A DNA stretch of 64,000 bases from NCBI RefSeq assembly GCF_000170855.1, contig NZ_ABCQ01000007.1:1-64000 (forward strand), given 5' to 3'. The notes under the pieces are model-generated. The model was given only the letters and a program-made list of their open reading frames with translations. It was not told where the DNA came from and searched no databases. The number at the start of each line of letters is the position of its first letter. The stretch's first letter is position 1. Source of the stretch: Moritella sp. PE36. GTDB lineage: Bacteria; Pseudomonadota; Gammaproteobacteria; Enterobacterales; Moritellaceae. Both the position numbers and the translations under genes were made by a program. This document shows positions 8,865-20,144 of this stretch, one piece after another.

Positions 8865-11800
8865 TTATTCATGTATTTTTTCAAATACGGCCACAGACCA
8901 TGCTGGGGTATTAATTCTATTATTCGTTATACTTGATACATCAACACCATGCTGTGCAATAGATTGATTGCCTTTTGTCGTTTGAATCGAATGTAAGCGA
9001 TAACCTGCAGCATCAAAACTTTGAAATTCTTCGATTGGAGTGGGAGTTGCGTTAATCACAACCACTAAACCATCACGATCCTTATCGATATTGGCGCTGT
9101 AGTTATCGCCACTATTATCAATACTCATGACAATCACACCCACAGTTTGTGAACTACCTGTATTATGAAATTGTACGCGTTGATTAATCTCAGCACCAAC
9201 CCCGAGTGTCAGTAAGCCTGAAGAAGCACGTAATAAAGCAAATTCTTCATAAAATGACTTCATGTTTTTGATATTTTCAGGCGTAGGCATTGCATTTACA
9301 GCTGAATTATCAATCACACCTTGAATGACTTCCCAGTTATCTCCATCTTTGTCTTTACGCGGTAAACCGACATTCCAGTTATTACCTTGACCAGTAAAGT
9401 CCACACGGTTATACAAGTCCCCTGAGTCATAAGAATCACGCTGCATTGATTTCGAGCGTAGTAATTCACTACCCATATGGATGAAAGGCACACCTTGACC
9501 TAACATCGCAGTAGCCAATGATACAGCTTGCATACGAACGCGCGTTTCGGCTATTACCGAATAACCAATTTTATATTGGTTATTATCCCATAATGTTTGA
9601 TTATCGTGTTTTGATACGTAATTTTGAACTTCCCACGCATCTTTCGCATAACCCGCACCTTGACCATTATAATCTAACTTAGAGCCTTCAATGGTGTCAC
9701 CTTTGCTGTCTACAAATACGTAATCAGCTAAGTTACCAGCCATACCTAAACGTGTTAAATCGGCTAAATGTAATGCTGTTTCTTTGGTGACTTTATTTTG
9801 CTCATTGGGTAATACAAACGCACCGTTACCAAGACCTTGGCCTTCTCGTAATCCCATTTTGGAATCAAATGGACCACCACCACGTACAGCGTCACGTAGG
9901 CGATCAGAGAATGTACCAACCCCAGTACCATACATATTCGCTTGCGTTGCTTGAGTAAATTGACGGTTATTCCCTACTTCACCAAAGTTCCACCCTTCAC
10001 CATAAAAGTAAGTCTCTGAGTCAACAGCTTTGACTGCGGCAAGTGCATCTAAGATCTGTGCTTTAGGATGGTGTCCCATTAAATCCCAACGGAACGCATC
10101 AATCTTATAATCGTCAGCCCAAACAACAAGCGAGTCTGAGATCAATTTGCCCATCATCGCATTTTCAGGAGCTGTGTTTGAACAACATGTTGAGTTTTCT
10201 ACATTACCTGAAATTTCATTTAAACGTTGATAGTACCAAGGCACAATTCGGTCTAATACAGATTTACTGCTCACTCCGGATTCATTGGTGTGGTTATACA
10301 CAATGTCCATAACCACATTCATACCGATATCATTTTTAATCGCCATAACCATGTCACGGAACTCTTTAATTCGCGTCATACCATCTGGATTACTTGAGTA
10401 AGAACCTTCAGGCACGGTGTAGTGGAATGGATCGTAACCCCAATTAAAACCATCAACATCTCGCACATAAGCATTCAAGCTTTGCACAACAGCATTGCTC
10501 GGTGAATCATTTTTTAATATCTCATCAAACACAGAGGAAATAGAGTCACTACTATCGCAAAAGCTCGCAAAGTCAGCATCATTTTTTATCTCTGGTTTTA
10601 AATTACATAATTTAGAGAATGATTCATCAATATTCGCCACTTGTGTGGTGTCTTCATTGATGGTGGCTATATCAAATGTAGGCAATAAATGCAGATGTGA
10701 AACACCCGAATCAGCTAATGATTTTAGGTGTTTCACCGGGGCAGAATCACTTTGGCTAAAGGCTGAATATTTACCTCTACTGCTTACTGGCATCGATTGA
10801 TCTAATGCTGAGAAATCACGAATGTGTGCTTCATATAAAACAAATTCAGCTGGATTATTTTGAGCATGTGGTGCTTTTAGCTCATCCCAACCTGCAGGCG
10901 TGACGGCGGCATCTTTTAAATCAACAACTTGACTTAACTCAGAGTTAGTTGAAAGGCTTAATGAGTAAGGGTCTGTGACTTGATAAGTCTCTATTTTGTC
11001 TGTCGCGGGATGATAAACCGTCACTTCATATTTATAAAAATCACCGTGTTTTAATATGGTGTTTTCAGCTACCCAGCTACCCGTGCTTTGATCAAAGATC
11101 ATCGGGATCTTTGTGCCAGCGTCCTTATTGCTATCATAGGGAATTAAGGCGACCGATTGCGATGTCGGCGCCCATAAACGGAAGGTCGTAGAGCCATTGG
11201 AATTAAGTATCGCACCAAATTTTTGAGTGATTGCATTAGCAGCATAGAGTGAATCTAACGCACTGGCGGTCTGAACCTCGGTTACTTTAATCACCCCAGA
11301 CGCATCTGATGCGACCAAAATGAGCTGCCCCTTCAGCGCTTCTTTTAACGTAATACTCGCGGTTGAAAAATCGAGTTCAAAGGCAATGAAATCTTGTGCA
11401 AGATGCGGTTTATTTTCCGAACCTTTCCACTCTTCCGACCCACTTTTTGTTTCACTGCTAATCACGTCATCTGCAGCAATGATTTTTTTCGTCTCACTAT
11501 CAAACGTCATACCGGCATTTTTAGCAAAGTATAACTCAACCTTGGTTGCTTCTTTGCTGTTGATTAGCAGTACGTTATCACTAGCAAAAATAGCACTTGC
11601 GCCTGACAACTCAATAATATTGGCCGGTTTATTCGCTAGCGCATCATAATAGATTTTATCAGTGCCTTTAAAAATAAAGCCGATATTACCCACCGCCGTA
11701 GTGCTATCAAACTCGAATTTGAGATTAGCACTTTGAAAGTCTCCATTACTCTTGGTATTTGGAATGATGTTAAGGCAGTTATCTGTACCGTTAACAGGGA

Positions 11801-12473
11801 TATCCCAATAAACGCCATACGTATCGCTGAGCCCCGTAGATTCAATGCCAGGCCAAGCGGAGTCATTACCGTCTAAGTTGCTGCACTCTCCTTCATTCCA
11901 CACATGCAGTCTAAAATCATTACTGTCGCCATCAAGCGTGTTCATGTATACCCGCGCATAATTTGCAGGCACATCATCACTCGGAATCAGTTCAGGATAA
12001 ACAGCACCAATCCCCTCTTGAGTAAAGACCTCGTTTTCGTTATTGGTTTGGGTTAGCTGTAGCTTGGGGTTAAAATCACCTAAAGGTTTACTATTATCAT
12101 CCCCTATCCGAGGAATAAAATTAACACACTGCGATGCTTCTTTTTGATCCGCATCTAATGACCAATAAATACCAAATTCAGGATCTTTACCATCCGGTTT
12201 AAGCCCTTTATTCCAGTCTCCTGCGTCAGGATTAATGCCGGTATAGGCTCCACAAGTACCATCATTCCATACGTATAAACTGGCATTGGCATAATGATCA
12301 GTCAGGGACTTAAAGTATACTTTGTAGTTGGTGCCTTGAACGGGGGGAGTGTCGTTGTCATCCGAAGATGAATTACAACCAAATAGTAAAGAAGAAGCCA
12401 TTATCGCAATAATCGACTTTGTTAAATAAGAGCATTTGAATCGGTTATTAATATTAGTCATTGTTACATCCAT
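8865..12473 (-). CDS. pulA: Secreted type I pullulanase (lipoprotein, GH13)
   Basis: 1202 residues. The N-terminus is a lipoprotein signal (ASSLLFGCNSSS), so the enzyme is probably surface-anchored. Two starch-binding PUD/CBM41-like modules follow (about 47-170 and 170-275), an N-terminal pullulanase module, a CBM48 module (from about 415), and the GH13 barrel. Barrel signatures are FNWGYDP (type I pullulanase), VVMDIVYNHTN, the nucleophile region DAFRWDLMGHH, the acid region YFYGEGWNFG, and SKHDNQTLWD. It cleaves alpha-1,6 branches in pullulan, glycogen and starch. The start may instead be the ATG at 12461. Monocistronic; upstream region holds a weak MalT-box-like match only. Confidence 0.93.
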   Translation of the reverse strand: MDVTMTNINNRFKCSYLTKSIIAIMASSLLFGCNSSSDDNDTPPVQGTNYKVYFKSLTDHYANASLYVWNDGTCGAYTGINPDAGDWNKGLKPDGKDPEFGIYWSLDADQKEASQCVNFIPRIGDDNSKPLGDFNPKLQLTQTNNENEVFTQEGIGAVYPELIPSDDVPANYARVYMNTLDGDSNDFRLHVWNEGECSNLDGNDSAWPGIESTGLSDTYGVYWDIPVNGTDNCLNIIPNTKSNGDFQSANLKFEFDSTTAVGNIGFIFKGTDKIYYDALANKPANIIELSGASAIFASDNVLLINSKEATKVELYFAKNAGMTFDSETKKIIAADDVISSETKSGSEEWKGSENKPHLAQDFIAFELDFSTASITLKEALKGQLILVASDASGVIKVTEVQTASALDSLYAANAITQKFGAILNSNGSTTFRLWAPTSQSVALIPYDSNKDAGTKIPMIFDQSTGSWVAENTILKHGDFYKYEVTVYHPATDKIETYQVTDPYSLSLSTNSELSQVVDLKDAAVTPAGWDELKAPHAQNNPAEFVLYEAHIRDFSALDQSMPVSSRGKYSAFSQSDSAPVKHLKSLADSGVSHLHLLPTFDIATINEDTTQVANIDESFSKLCNLKPEIKNDADFASFCDSSDSISSVFDEILKNDSPSNAVVQSLNAYVRDVDGFNWGYDPFHYTVPEGSYSSNPDGMTRIKEFRDMVMAIKNDIGMNVVMDIVYNHTNESGVSSKSVLDRIVPWYYQRLNEISGNVENSTCCSNTAPENAMMGKLISDSLVVWADDYKIDAFRWDLMGHHPKAQILDALAAVKAVDSETYFYGEGWNFGEVGNNRQFTQATQANMYGTGVGTFSDRLRDAVRGGGPFDSKMGLREGQGLGNGAFVLPNEQNKVTKETALHLADLTRLGMAGNLADYVFVDSKGDTIEGSKLDYNGQGAGYAKDAWEVQNYVSKHDNQTLWDNNQYKIGYSVIAETRVRMQAVSLATAMLGQGVPFIHMGSELLRSKSMQRDSYDSGDLYNRVDFTGQGNNWNVGLPRKDKDGDNWEVIQGVIDNSAVNAMPTPENIKNMKSFYEEFALLRASSGLLTLGVGAEINQRVQFHNTGSSQTVGVIVMSIDNSGDNYSANIDKDRDGLVVVINATPTPIEEFQSFDAAGYRLHSIQTTKGNQSIAQHGVDVSSITNNRINTPAWSVAVFEKIHE

Positions 12474-12971
12474 TTATTATAAATAATAGTTAATGTAGGG
12501 AGGACCACAGCCAATTCAGATCGCTACCTACTTTATAACAATCAAGAACATAGTTAGCCAATATTGGTTATGGATGTTTAACTATAAATAGATTAAAAAA
12601 AAATCAGTATGGATCACTCATCCTTGCATAAGGAAATTAAGGGCGTAGAGCAATGGATTAGAAAAAAGGAAGGTGGTTGTTTTGTTGATAAGAATCACTA
12701 TTGGTAAGCGTGGATGAACAGCTTTAGATGACAAGTATCACACTCAGAGAGAGTGTCTAGATTAGATTTAGGAAACAAGCTTAAAAATCAAATGAATAGA
12801 AAATACAAGATATGTGATCTCGCAAACCTTAGCGCATATTGATACAGGAATTAATTCCACGCTAGAAATAAAAAAGCCGCTCACCTTAAGTGAACGGCAT
12901 TAACAGCAAGCACTGATTTTTCAGTATTTATCTATTGCTTAACTGGCGTTAAATTCTCGCTTAATTAGCGA
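12474..12971. other. Intergenic region between guaA and pulA
   Basis: 498 bases with no gene. It contains the guaA terminator (12866-12898), a small 6-bp stem-loop at 12740-12756, and upstream of pulA a leftward AAGGATGAGT at 12616-12625 that shares the GGATGAG core of MalT boxes but stands alone. The pulA promoter must lie here or nearer the gene; I could not place it. Confidence 0.6.
12866..12898 (-). terminator. Rho-independent terminator of guaBA
   Basis: Read leftward: GCCGTTCAC, loop TTAAG, GTGAGCGGC, then TTTTTTA. A 9-bp stem with one G-U pair and a clear U-tract, about 70 bases after the guaA stop. Confidence 0.9.
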
Positions 12972-14552
12972 TTATTCCCACTCAATTGTTGCAGGTGGCT
13001 TACCAGATACATCGTAAACTACACGAGAAATACCATCAATTTCGTTGATAATACGGTTTGAAACATGACCGATTAAATCATACGGAAGATGTGACCAACG
13101 CGCTGTCATAAAGTCGATTGTTTCAACACAACGTAGTGATACAACCCAATCATATTTACGGCAATCACCCATGACACCAACAGAGCGTACTGGTAAGAAT
13201 ACAACAAATGCTTGGCTTACTTTATGGTAAAGTTCCGCTTTGTGTAACTCTTCAATGAAGATAGCATCAGCACGACGTAATAGGTCGCAATATTCTTTCT
13301 TCACTTCACCAAGTACACGTACACCTAGACCAGGCCCAGGAAATGGGTGACGGTAAAGCATGTCGTATGGAAGACCTAATTCAAGACCAATCTTACGCAC
13401 TTCATCTTTAAATAATTCACGTAATGGTTCAATAAGACCCATTTCCATATCGTCAGGTAAACCACCTACGTTATGGTGTGATTTAATCACGTGTGCTTTA
13501 CCATTTTTGGTCGCTGCAGATTCGATAACATCAGGGTAGATAGTACCTTGCGCTAACCATTTAGCATTGGTTAATTTCTTCGATTCTTCATCAAAAATTT
13601 CAACAAATACTCGGCCGATAATTTTACGTTTAGCTTCAGGATCACTTTCGCCAGCCATTTGGTCTAGGAAACGATCTTCAGCTTTAACATGAACAATTTT
13701 CAGACCAAAACGATCACCAAACATATCCATTACTTGCTGGCCTTCGTTTAAACGAAGTAAACCATTATCAACAAATACACAAGTCAGCTTATCGCCGATT
13801 GCACGTTGTAATAACATCGCAACAACAGATGAATCAACACCACCAGATAAACCTAAGATAACTTCATCATCACCAATTTGCGCTTTCATACGTGCAATTG
13901 CATCATCGATGATTGAGCTTGAAGTCCAAAGTCCATCACAGCCACAGATATCTTTAGCAAAGTGAGCAAGCATACGCTCACCTTGACGAGTATGTGTTAC
14001 TTCTGGGTGGAACTGCACACCGTAAAAACGCTTCTCTTCGTTTGCCATCGCAGCAAACTCACAAGTCGCGGTATTAGCAACGGTTACAAAACCTTCAGGA
14101 ATGGCAGACACTTTATCACCGTGGCTCATCCATACGTCTAATAGTGCTTTACCTGATTCAGATACCGCATCTTCGATAGAGTTGAATAGCGCAGAAGGTG
14201 CTTGCATTTCAATTTGTGCATAACCAAATTCGCCTTCGCCAGTACCTTTGATGACTTTGCCACCAAGTTGCTCAGACATTGTTTGCATACCGTAGCAGAT
14301 ACCCAATACAGGTACGCCTGCGTTGAATACATAGTCAGGTGCACGAGGTGAACCGGCTTCTGTTACGCTTTCTGGGCCACCAGCAAGGATAATACCGTTT
14401 GGATTGAATTCACGGATTGCCGCTTCATCTACATCCCATGTCCATAATTCACAGTAAACACCGATTTCACGGATACGACGAGCGATTAACTGCGTATATT
14501 GAGAACCAAAGTCCAAGATTAGGATTTTTTGCTCATGAATATTTGTGGTCAT
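12972..14552 (-). CDS. guaA: GMP synthase (glutamine-hydrolysing)
   Basis: 526 residues, full length. Residues 1-205 are a class I glutamine amidotransferase with the nucleophile elbow GICYG and the His/Glu pair in FHPEVTHT. The ATP pyrophosphatase domain begins with the P-loop LSGGVDSS, and the C-terminal dimerisation domain ends IEWE, as usual. It converts XMP to GMP using glutamine and ATP in the cytoplasm. It lies 113 bases downstream of guaB on the same strand; the spacer contains a strong stem-loop. Confidence 0.98.
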   Translation of the reverse strand: MTTNIHEQKILILDFGSQYTQLIARRIREIGVYCELWTWDVDEAAIREFNPNGIILAGGPESVTEAGSPRAPDYVFNAGVPVLGICYGMQTMSEQLGGKVIKGTGEGEFGYAQIEMQAPSALFNSIEDAVSESGKALLDVWMSHGDKVSAIPEGFVTVANTATCEFAAMANEEKRFYGVQFHPEVTHTRQGERMLAHFAKDICGCDGLWTSSSIIDDAIARMKAQIGDDEVILGLSGGVDSSVVAMLLQRAIGDKLTCVFVDNGLLRLNEGQQVMDMFGDRFGLKIVHVKAEDRFLDQMAGESDPEAKRKIIGRVFVEIFDEESKKLTNAKWLAQGTIYPDVIESAATKNGKAHVIKSHHNVGGLPDDMEMGLIEPLRELFKDEVRKIGLELGLPYDMLYRHPFPGPGLGVRVLGEVKKEYCDLLRRADAIFIEELHKAELYHKVSQAFVVFLPVRSVGVMGDCRKYDWVVSLRCVETIDFMTARWSHLPYDLIGHVSNRIINEIDGISRVVYDVSGKPPATIEWE

Positions 14553-14601
14553 TAAAGATATTCCTGTAAATATATTTAGTTGTTATGTTTATAATAATAG
14601 T

Positions 14602-14625
14602 AAGAGGAGACATTTGTCTCCTCTT
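14602..14625 (-). other. Stem-loop between guaB and guaA
   Basis: Perfect 10-bp stem (AAGAGGAGAC with GTCTCCTCTT) and a four-base loop, in the 113-base guaB-guaA spacer. Downstream on the leftward strand the sequence is AT-rich but lacks a U-tract, so it may act as partial attenuator or mRNA-stability element rather than full terminator. Confidence 0.6.
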
Positions 14626-14665
14626 GAATTATCAGTTTCGAACTATCTATTTTGCTAAAACTAAC

Positions 14666-16129
14666 TTAGTTTGAACGGTAGTTTGGCGCTTCTTTAGTCA
14701 TGATAACATCATGAACATGGCTTTCTGTGATACCAGAACCTGTAATACGAACAAATTCAGCTTTGGTGTTCATCTCATGGATAGTTGCACAACCTGTTAG
14801 ACCCATTGAAGAACGAATACCACCCATTTGTTGATGGATGATTTCTTTCAATTTGCCTTTATAAGGAACGCGACCTTCAATACCTTCTGGTACTAATTTG
14901 TCAGCAGCGTTTTCTGATTGGAAGTAACGGTCAGATGAACCCTTAGACATAGCGCCTAAAGAACCCATACCACGGTAAGATTTGTATGCACGACCTTGGT
15001 AAAGTTCAACTTCACCTGGTGCTTCTTCAGTACCAGCGAACATAGAACCAACCATCACACATGATGCACCAGCAGCAAGCGCTTTGGCGATATCACCAGA
15101 GAAACGGATACCACCATCAGCGATAACTGGAATACCAGTACCTTCTAATGCAGTTACAGCGTCGTTGATTGCTGTAATTTGTGGCACACCAACACCTGTA
15201 ACGATACGAGTAGTACAGATTGAACCAGGGCCGATACCAACTTTCACACAGCTAACGCCGGCGTCTACCAATGCTAACGCACCAGAGCCAGTAGCAACGT
15301 TACCACCGATGATTTCTAAATCAGGGTATGCAGCGCGTGTTTCTTTAATGCGGTTTAAAACACCTTGAGAGTGACCGTGAGATGAATCAATTAATAATAC
15401 ATCCACACCGGCTTCTACTAATGCGTCGATACGTTCGGCAGTAGAACCACCAGCACCAACAGCAGCACCTACACGTAAACGACCTAATTCGTCTTTACAT
15501 GCATTTGGTTTTTTCTCAGCTTGTTTAAAATCTTTAACTGTGATCATACCCGTTAGTTTAAAGTCTTCATTTACTGCAAGTACTTTTTCAATACGGTGTT
15601 TGTGCATAAGACCAAGTACTTCTTCACGAGGAGCATCTCGTCCTACTGTCACTAAACGATCTTTCGGTGTCATCACAGATTCAACTAGGGCAGTTGAATC
15701 ATCAACAAAACGTACATCACGACCAGTAATGATTCCCACTAGGTCATTGGCTTCGGTTACTACAGGAAAGCCAGCAAAACCGTATTGCTTAGCGAGTTCA
15801 GCAACCGCAGCAATAGTCATATCAGGTTTTACAGTAACGGGCTCAGCAACAATACCACTTACATATTTTTTAACTAAACGTACTTCCGCTGCTTGGCGTT
15901 CAATAGACATATTTTTGTGAACGAAACCAATACCACCTTCTTCAGCTAACGCGATCGCTAAACGGCCTTCAGTTACTGTGTCCATCGCAGCAGCAAGCAT
16001 AGGTATGTTTAACGTGATATTCTTCGTTAGTTGAGTTTTTAGGTCAGCATCGTTCGGTAAAATAGTTGAATGAGCAGGTACAAGTAGTACGTCATCAAAG
16101 GTAAGGGCTTCTTTGGCAATTCTTAGCAT
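14666..16129 (-). CDS. guaB: IMP dehydrogenase
   Basis: 487 residues from the ATG at 16129, which gives the classical N-terminus [16 protein letters not shown] and has AAGGTGAG upstream; a TTG at 16135 would add two residues. The TIM barrel is interrupted by two CBS domains (about 95-205). The catalytic loop GPGSICTTR holds the active-site Cys, and the NAD/IMP motifs GGNVATG and [10 protein letters not shown] are intact. It oxidises IMP to XMP with NAD, the first committed step to GMP. First gene of guaBA; divergent from xseA, an arrangement also found in E. coli. Confidence 0.98.
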   Translation of the reverse strand: MLRIAKEALTFDDVLLVPAHSTILPNDADLKTQLTKNITLNIPMLAAAMDTVTEGRLAIALAEEGGIGFVHKNMSIERQAAEVRLVKKYVSGIVAEPVTVKPDMTIAAVAELAKQYGFAGFPVVTEANDLVGIITGRDVRFVDDSTALVESVMTPKDRLVTVGRDAPREEVLGLMHKHRIEKVLAVNEDFKLTGMITVKDFKQAEKKPNACKDELGRLRVGAAVGAGGSTAERIDALVEAGVDVLLIDSSHGHSQGVLNRIKETRAAYPDLEIIGGNVATGSGALALVDAGVSCVKVGIGPGSICTTRIVTGVGVPQITAINDAVTALEGTGIPVIADGGIRFSGDIAKALAAGASCVMVGSMFAGTEEAPGEVELYQGRAYKSYRGMGSLGAMSKGSSDRYFQSENAADKLVPEGIEGRVPYKGKLKEIIHQQMGGIRSSMGLTGCATIHEMNTKAEFVRITGSGITESHVHDVIMTKEAPNYRSN

Positions 16130-16281
16130 GGGCAATATCTCACCTTGTAAAGGTATAAAATGGACGACATATTTGGTACAAATATTGCGGACGAAGTATA
16201 TGGATGGTTTAGGTTAAAAGCAAATTATATTTCAACTTTTTTTAGTTGTGATTGATCTTAATGCCCATTAAAAAGCAAAGC

Positions 16282-16290
16282 TGCTACAAT
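16282..16290 (+). promoter_or_regulatory. Possible extended -10 promoter of xseA
   Basis: TGCTACAAT fits an extended -10 (TGN-TACAAT), 54 bases before the xseA start. The -35 region at the matching distance is poor, which is tolerable for extended -10 promoters. Confidence 0.4.
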
Positions 16291-16344
16291 ATGTCGACGC
16301 AATTACACCTAATTTTAACTGCTTAACGCTTAGAGAGCCTTATT

Positions 16345-17667
16345 TTGAACAATGCCAATATTTATACAGTGACTCACTTAAATGCCAGCGTTAGGCAATT
16401 GCTCGAATCAGAGATGGGTACCCTATGGTTAACCGGTGAGATCTCTAACTTTGTTGCACCGGCATCGGGACATTGGTATTTATCCCTCAAAGATAGTCGC
16501 TCACAAGTGCGCTGTGCCATGTTTAAAGGCAATAACCGTCGGGTGACATTCCGCCCAGCCAACGGCCAGCAAGTATTAGCCAAAGTACGCGTGACTATGT
16601 ATGAGCCGCGTGGTGAATATCAGTTAGTCATTGAATCATTAAGTCCAGCGGGCGATGGCTTATTACAACAGCAATATGAACAGTTAAAAGCATCGTTAGA
16701 CGCACAAGGTTATTTTGCTCAAGCGCATAAAAAAGCCCTGCCCTTACATCCTAAACGCATTGGTATTGTCACGTCGGCAACCGGTGCTGCGGTACATGAT
16801 ATTCTGACCGTACTTGAACGTCGTAGTCCCAACTTACCGGTAATTATCTACCCAACACTGGTACAAGGCGCACAAGCAGCATCAGCGATTGTGAATGCCA
16901 TTAATATTGCCAATCAGCGTAACGAAGTGGACCTGTTAATTGTTGGTCGTGGTGGCGGTTCGTTAGAAGATCTCTGGTGTTTTAATGAAGCGAGCGTCGC
17001 CGAGGCTATTTTTAACAGTCAATTACCGATTATCAGCGCCGTTGGCCACGAGATCGACGTCACGATCGCCGATTTCGTCGCCGATATGCGCGCCCCGACC
17101 CCTTCTGCGGCGGCTGAATTAGTCAGTCAAGATCAAGCACACCTGCAACAACAGGTAACCAACCTAAGCCAGCGTTTAAACAAAGCCATACAAACACAGT
17201 TAGCGAAAAAACAACATCAGCAGCGTTACTTACAACAATCCTTGATGAGCCAGCATCCGCAGCATAAACTGCAGCAACAAAATCAAAAACTCGATGAACT
17301 CAGCCTACGTTTAAATCAAGCAGTTAATCGCCATATCAGCAAACAGAAATTACACTTAACCCAGCTAACAGGCCGATTACAGTCGCGCTCACCAGTGCAT
17401 AAATTTACCGCGATGCAGCAACAACAAGCCAATTTTCAAACGCGTTTACACAGTGCCATGCAACGCCGTTTACAACAAGAACAAAACCACTTGCAAAATC
17501 TGGCTCAGCAATTACAAACGGTCAGCCCGTTAGCCACATTAACCCGCGGTTATTCCATTACCCAGAATGACAAACAACAAGTCATCACCTCGGTAGCCAA
17601 ACTAAAATCAGGCGACAAGCTGATCACCCGCTTTACCGATGGTGAAATACAGTCGACGATTGATTAA
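16345..17667 (+). CDS. xseA: Exodeoxyribonuclease VII large subunit
   Basis: 440 residues, beginning at TTG (no in-frame ATG gives a full N-terminus) with GAGAG upstream. An OB-fold domain (residues 1-100, [17 protein letters not shown]-like, VRCAMF) precedes the catalytic domain with [10 protein letters not shown]-type and [35 protein letters not shown] motifs, then a long Gln-rich coiled coil (about 270-395) and the closing LARGYSI-like element. With XseB it degrades single-stranded DNA. The coiled coil is unusually rich in Gln/His, consistent with the family's XseB-binding stalk. Confidence 0.97.
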   Translation: MNNANIYTVTHLNASVRQLLESEMGTLWLTGEISNFVAPASGHWYLSLKDSRSQVRCAMFKGNNRRVTFRPANGQQVLAKVRVTMYEPRGEYQLVIESLSPAGDGLLQQQYEQLKASLDAQGYFAQAHKKALPLHPKRIGIVTSATGAAVHDILTVLERRSPNLPVIIYPTLVQGAQAASAIVNAINIANQRNEVDLLIVGRGGGSLEDLWCFNEASVAEAIFNSQLPIISAVGHEIDVTIADFVADMRAPTPSAAAELVSQDQAHLQQQVTNLSQRLNKAIQTQLAKKQHQQRYLQQSLMSQHPQHKLQQQNQKLDELSLRLNQAVNRHISKQKLHLTQLTGRLQSRSPVHKFTAMQQQQANFQTRLHSAMQRRLQQEQNHLQNLAQQLQTVSPLATLTRGYSITQNDKQQVITSVAKLKSGDKLITRFTDGEIQSTID

Positions 17668-17806
17668 TACCAAATAATCAACCATATAATGACAGTGAGT
17701 CATATATATAAAGTGGTAGAATAATGAATAAATCCCTTGTGTTATCCATGATTTGGTCGATAACCTGATTAGCTTATAATCATGGTAATCACAAGGCAGT
17801 CTCTAC

Positions 17807-19789
17807 ATGAAATCGATTAAAAATACTTACTCTTCCTACTTCATTGCGTTTATGCTCGCAATCATGGTGTTAACAACCGTTGGAATTAAAACCTTTGTCT
17901 CACCACAATTACTTGAATCTTCAGAAAATATCATCCATAAATCATTACAAAAAGTCGCTGAAAACGTATTCTCAAAGCTTAATAAAGTAGAGGCCCAACA
18001 GAAAAACATTACCCAAGTTATTCCTGAACTCTCGAGTGAACAGATTGATGCCTTGTTACCAGCCTTGGTCGATCAGTATGGCGACAGTAACGTGTTTGGT
18101 GGTGGTATCTGGCCACTACCAGATCAGCGCGAAGCAGGCATACGTAAATTCAGTTCTTTTGTCCATCGTGATAATAACAATCAACTGATCAGCAATGATT
18201 ATTGGAATACCGCTGCAGCGCCAAATTATTTTGAACAGTCTTGGCACCGAGCCGGACAAAATGCCCCCAAAGGCACCTGTGCTTGGGCGCCAGCATACAA
18301 AGATTCAGCCAGCACCGAAGCGCGTACTAACTGTAGCATGGGCATTTATAAAGACGGACGTCTATATGGTGCAGCAACGATTGACGTAACACTCGGTTTC
18401 TTCAATGAACTTGCTAAAGACTTAGAACAAGAATTTGGTGGTTATATTTTGGTGGTCGAGCAAGACGGTAAGATCCTGAATAACACGGCGGCAACGTCAG
18501 GTGAGCTATTATTAAAAACCACCTCATCACTGGCCTCACGTTCTGCATTTATTAAAGCTGTCAACGGTAATTTAAACAATCAAAACAACAGTCATTACAT
18601 CAGTTATACCGCTGAAAATGGCGAAGAATACGCATTATACTTCCAGCCATTAACGGGTACACCCTGGTCAATTGCACTCGCAGTTCCCGTTGCCTCTTTA
18701 CATGAAAATGAGTCGGTTATTTTATCGCTTATTGCGGCAATCCAATTACCGTTAATGCTCGCCATTATTTGTTTTTGTTACATTACCTTTCAGCGTCTTT
18801 CACAGCGTCTTATTATATTACGTGAAAACATCGACCTACTTTCACAAGGTAATGCAGATCTAACAACCCGTGTAGAGATCAAGGCAAATGATGAAGTGGG
18901 TGATATTGGTCACTCCGTAAATAATTTCATCAACTACTTACACACGTTAATGCTGTCAGTGAATAATTCATCAGTCAAAATTTCGGACTCGTTAATACAG
19001 GTCGAAGAACAAACAAAGCTCACACACTGCATTATTCTCGGTCATGCCAAAGAAACAGAGCAAGCCGTGACTGCGATGGAAGAAATGAGTACCACGGCGA
19101 ATATTGTGGCAACGAACGCGGCAGAAGCGGCGGCGGCAACACAGCAAGTACATGACTCCGTTTCGCAATCTAAATTAACCGTGGTTCGCGCGTCGAATAA
19201 TGTACAAACATTACTCGATGATGTTGAAGATACCGTGGTTAATATTGAAAGTATGGCGCAACATACTCAGCAAATCAGTGCCGTGTTAACCGTAATTGGC
19301 GAGATTGCTGAACAAACTAACTTACTCGCACTTAATGCAGCAATTGAAGCAGCCCGAGCGGGTGAACAAGGTCGTGGTTTTGCCGTGGTCGCCGATGAAG
19401 TCAGAGCATTAGCGGCACGTACACAAAACAGTACCTCTGAAATTAATGCCATGTTGACGAAACTTAATTCCGGGGTAAATGCGGTAGTCAGTGCGATGGA
19501 TAAAACCAAAGAACGCTGTATTACCACGGCAACGGATACCCAAGAAGTAAACCAAGATCTAGACAGCATGGAAGTAGCGATTGCCACCATTAGTGAACTA
19601 ACCATTCAAATAGCATCTGCTGCAGAAGAACAGAGTACGGTCAGCGCCGAAGTAACGCGAAACATGAGTGAAATACAACTTATCGTCAACGAACTATCAA
19701 ATAATGCCGAACATACCACAACGACAACTCAAGAACTCAGTACTATGAATACGGAATTAAAAGAGGTGGTAAATAAGTTTAATTTATAA
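17807..19789 (+). CDS. Methyl-accepting chemotaxis protein with Cache sensor
   Basis: 660 residues. Membrane segment 1 is about 10-30, a periplasmic double-Cache-like region about 35-300 (with GGGIWPLPDQRE and a conserved YWNTAAAPNYFEQSW stretch), membrane segment 2 about 303-330, a HAMP domain, then the methyl-accepting signalling domain with the hairpin tip EIAEQTNLLALNAAIEAARA and GFAVVADEVRALA. It senses a small molecule outside the inner membrane and controls CheA. There is no CheR-binding pentapeptide at the C-terminus. Neighbours do not suggest a ligand. Confidence 0.93.
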   Translation: MKSIKNTYSSYFIAFMLAIMVLTTVGIKTFVSPQLLESSENIIHKSLQKVAENVFSKLNKVEAQQKNITQVIPELSSEQIDALLPALVDQYGDSNVFGGGIWPLPDQREAGIRKFSSFVHRDNNNQLISNDYWNTAAAPNYFEQSWHRAGQNAPKGTCAWAPAYKDSASTEARTNCSMGIYKDGRLYGAATIDVTLGFFNELAKDLEQEFGGYILVVEQDGKILNNTAATSGELLLKTTSSLASRSAFIKAVNGNLNNQNNSHYISYTAENGEEYALYFQPLTGTPWSIALAVPVASLHENESVILSLIAAIQLPLMLAIICFCYITFQRLSQRLIILRENIDLLSQGNADLTTRVEIKANDEVGDIGHSVNNFINYLHTLMLSVNNSSVKISDSLIQVEEQTKLTHCIILGHAKETEQAVTAMEEMSTTANIVATNAAEAAAATQQVHDSVSQSKLTVVRASNNVQTLLDDVEDTVVNIESMAQHTQQISAVLTVIGEIAEQTNLLALNAAIEAARAGEQGRGFAVVADEVRALAARTQNSTSEINAMLTKLNSGVNAVVSAMDKTKERCITTATDTQEVNQDLDSMEVAIATISELTIQIASAAEEQSTVSAEVTRNMSEIQLIVNELSNNAEHTTTTTQELSTMNTELKEVVNKFNL

Positions 19790-19814
19790 CCACAGCAATC
19801 ACTCACATTAATAT

Positions 19815-19855
19815 CAGCCTTGTTTGTTTATCGCAAACGAGGCTGGTTTGTCTTT
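19815..19855 (+). terminator. Terminator after chemoreceptor gene
   Basis: A 12-bp stem CAGCCTTGTTTG / CAAACGAGGCTG with one T-G pair and a seven-base loop, followed by GTTTGTCTTT. It also lies just past the end of the convergent rof-like gene. Confidence 0.85.
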
Positions 19856-19865
19856 AATCGTAACC

Positions 19866-20111
19866 CTAATCAAAAGTAACCAATTTAAAATGTGGATTAT
19901 CAACGGTTACCTCAAGCGTTAATATCGTATCCAGTACAACTAAACTAGTTACACCATCAACCATCATCTGAATACACTCATCGCGATTATCATTACGTTT
20001 TGTATCTAGTCCTTTTCCTACAATCTCAACACCTGATTTTAACATTAACTTAATCGGATATTGATGCATACACACTATTTCAATATAGTCATATTGCTCG
20101 CACTTCATCAT
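19866..20111 (-). CDS. rof: Rof-like Rho-binding antiterminator
   Basis: 81 residues. The pattern YDYIEIVCMHQYPIKLMLKSG closely follows E. coli Rof (YDNLELACQHHLMLTLELKDG), followed by Sm-like beta strands (SLVVLDTILTLEV). Rof binds the Rho hexamer and blocks RNA loading, reducing Rho termination. The start MM is preceded by GGAG. It is alone between a chemoreceptor and an AraC regulator. The family call is from sequence pattern alone but the match is good over most of the length. Confidence 0.8.
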   Translation of the reverse strand: MMKCEQYDYIEIVCMHQYPIKLMLKSGVEIVGKGLDTKRNDNRDECIQMMVDGVTSLVVLDTILTLEVTVDNPHFKLVTFD

Positions 20112-20144
20112 AATTTATATCTCCATGTTACCCAGAAACAAGTT

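Noticed and set aside
12616-12625. MalT-box-like AAGGATGAGT upstream of pullulanase
   Set aside because: Only the GGATGAG core matches and there is one copy; MalT promoters usually need paired sites, so not called.
17756-17763. Sigma-28-like -10 (GTCGATAA) upstream of the chemoreceptor gene
   Set aside because: No TAAA -35 element at the required 15-base distance.
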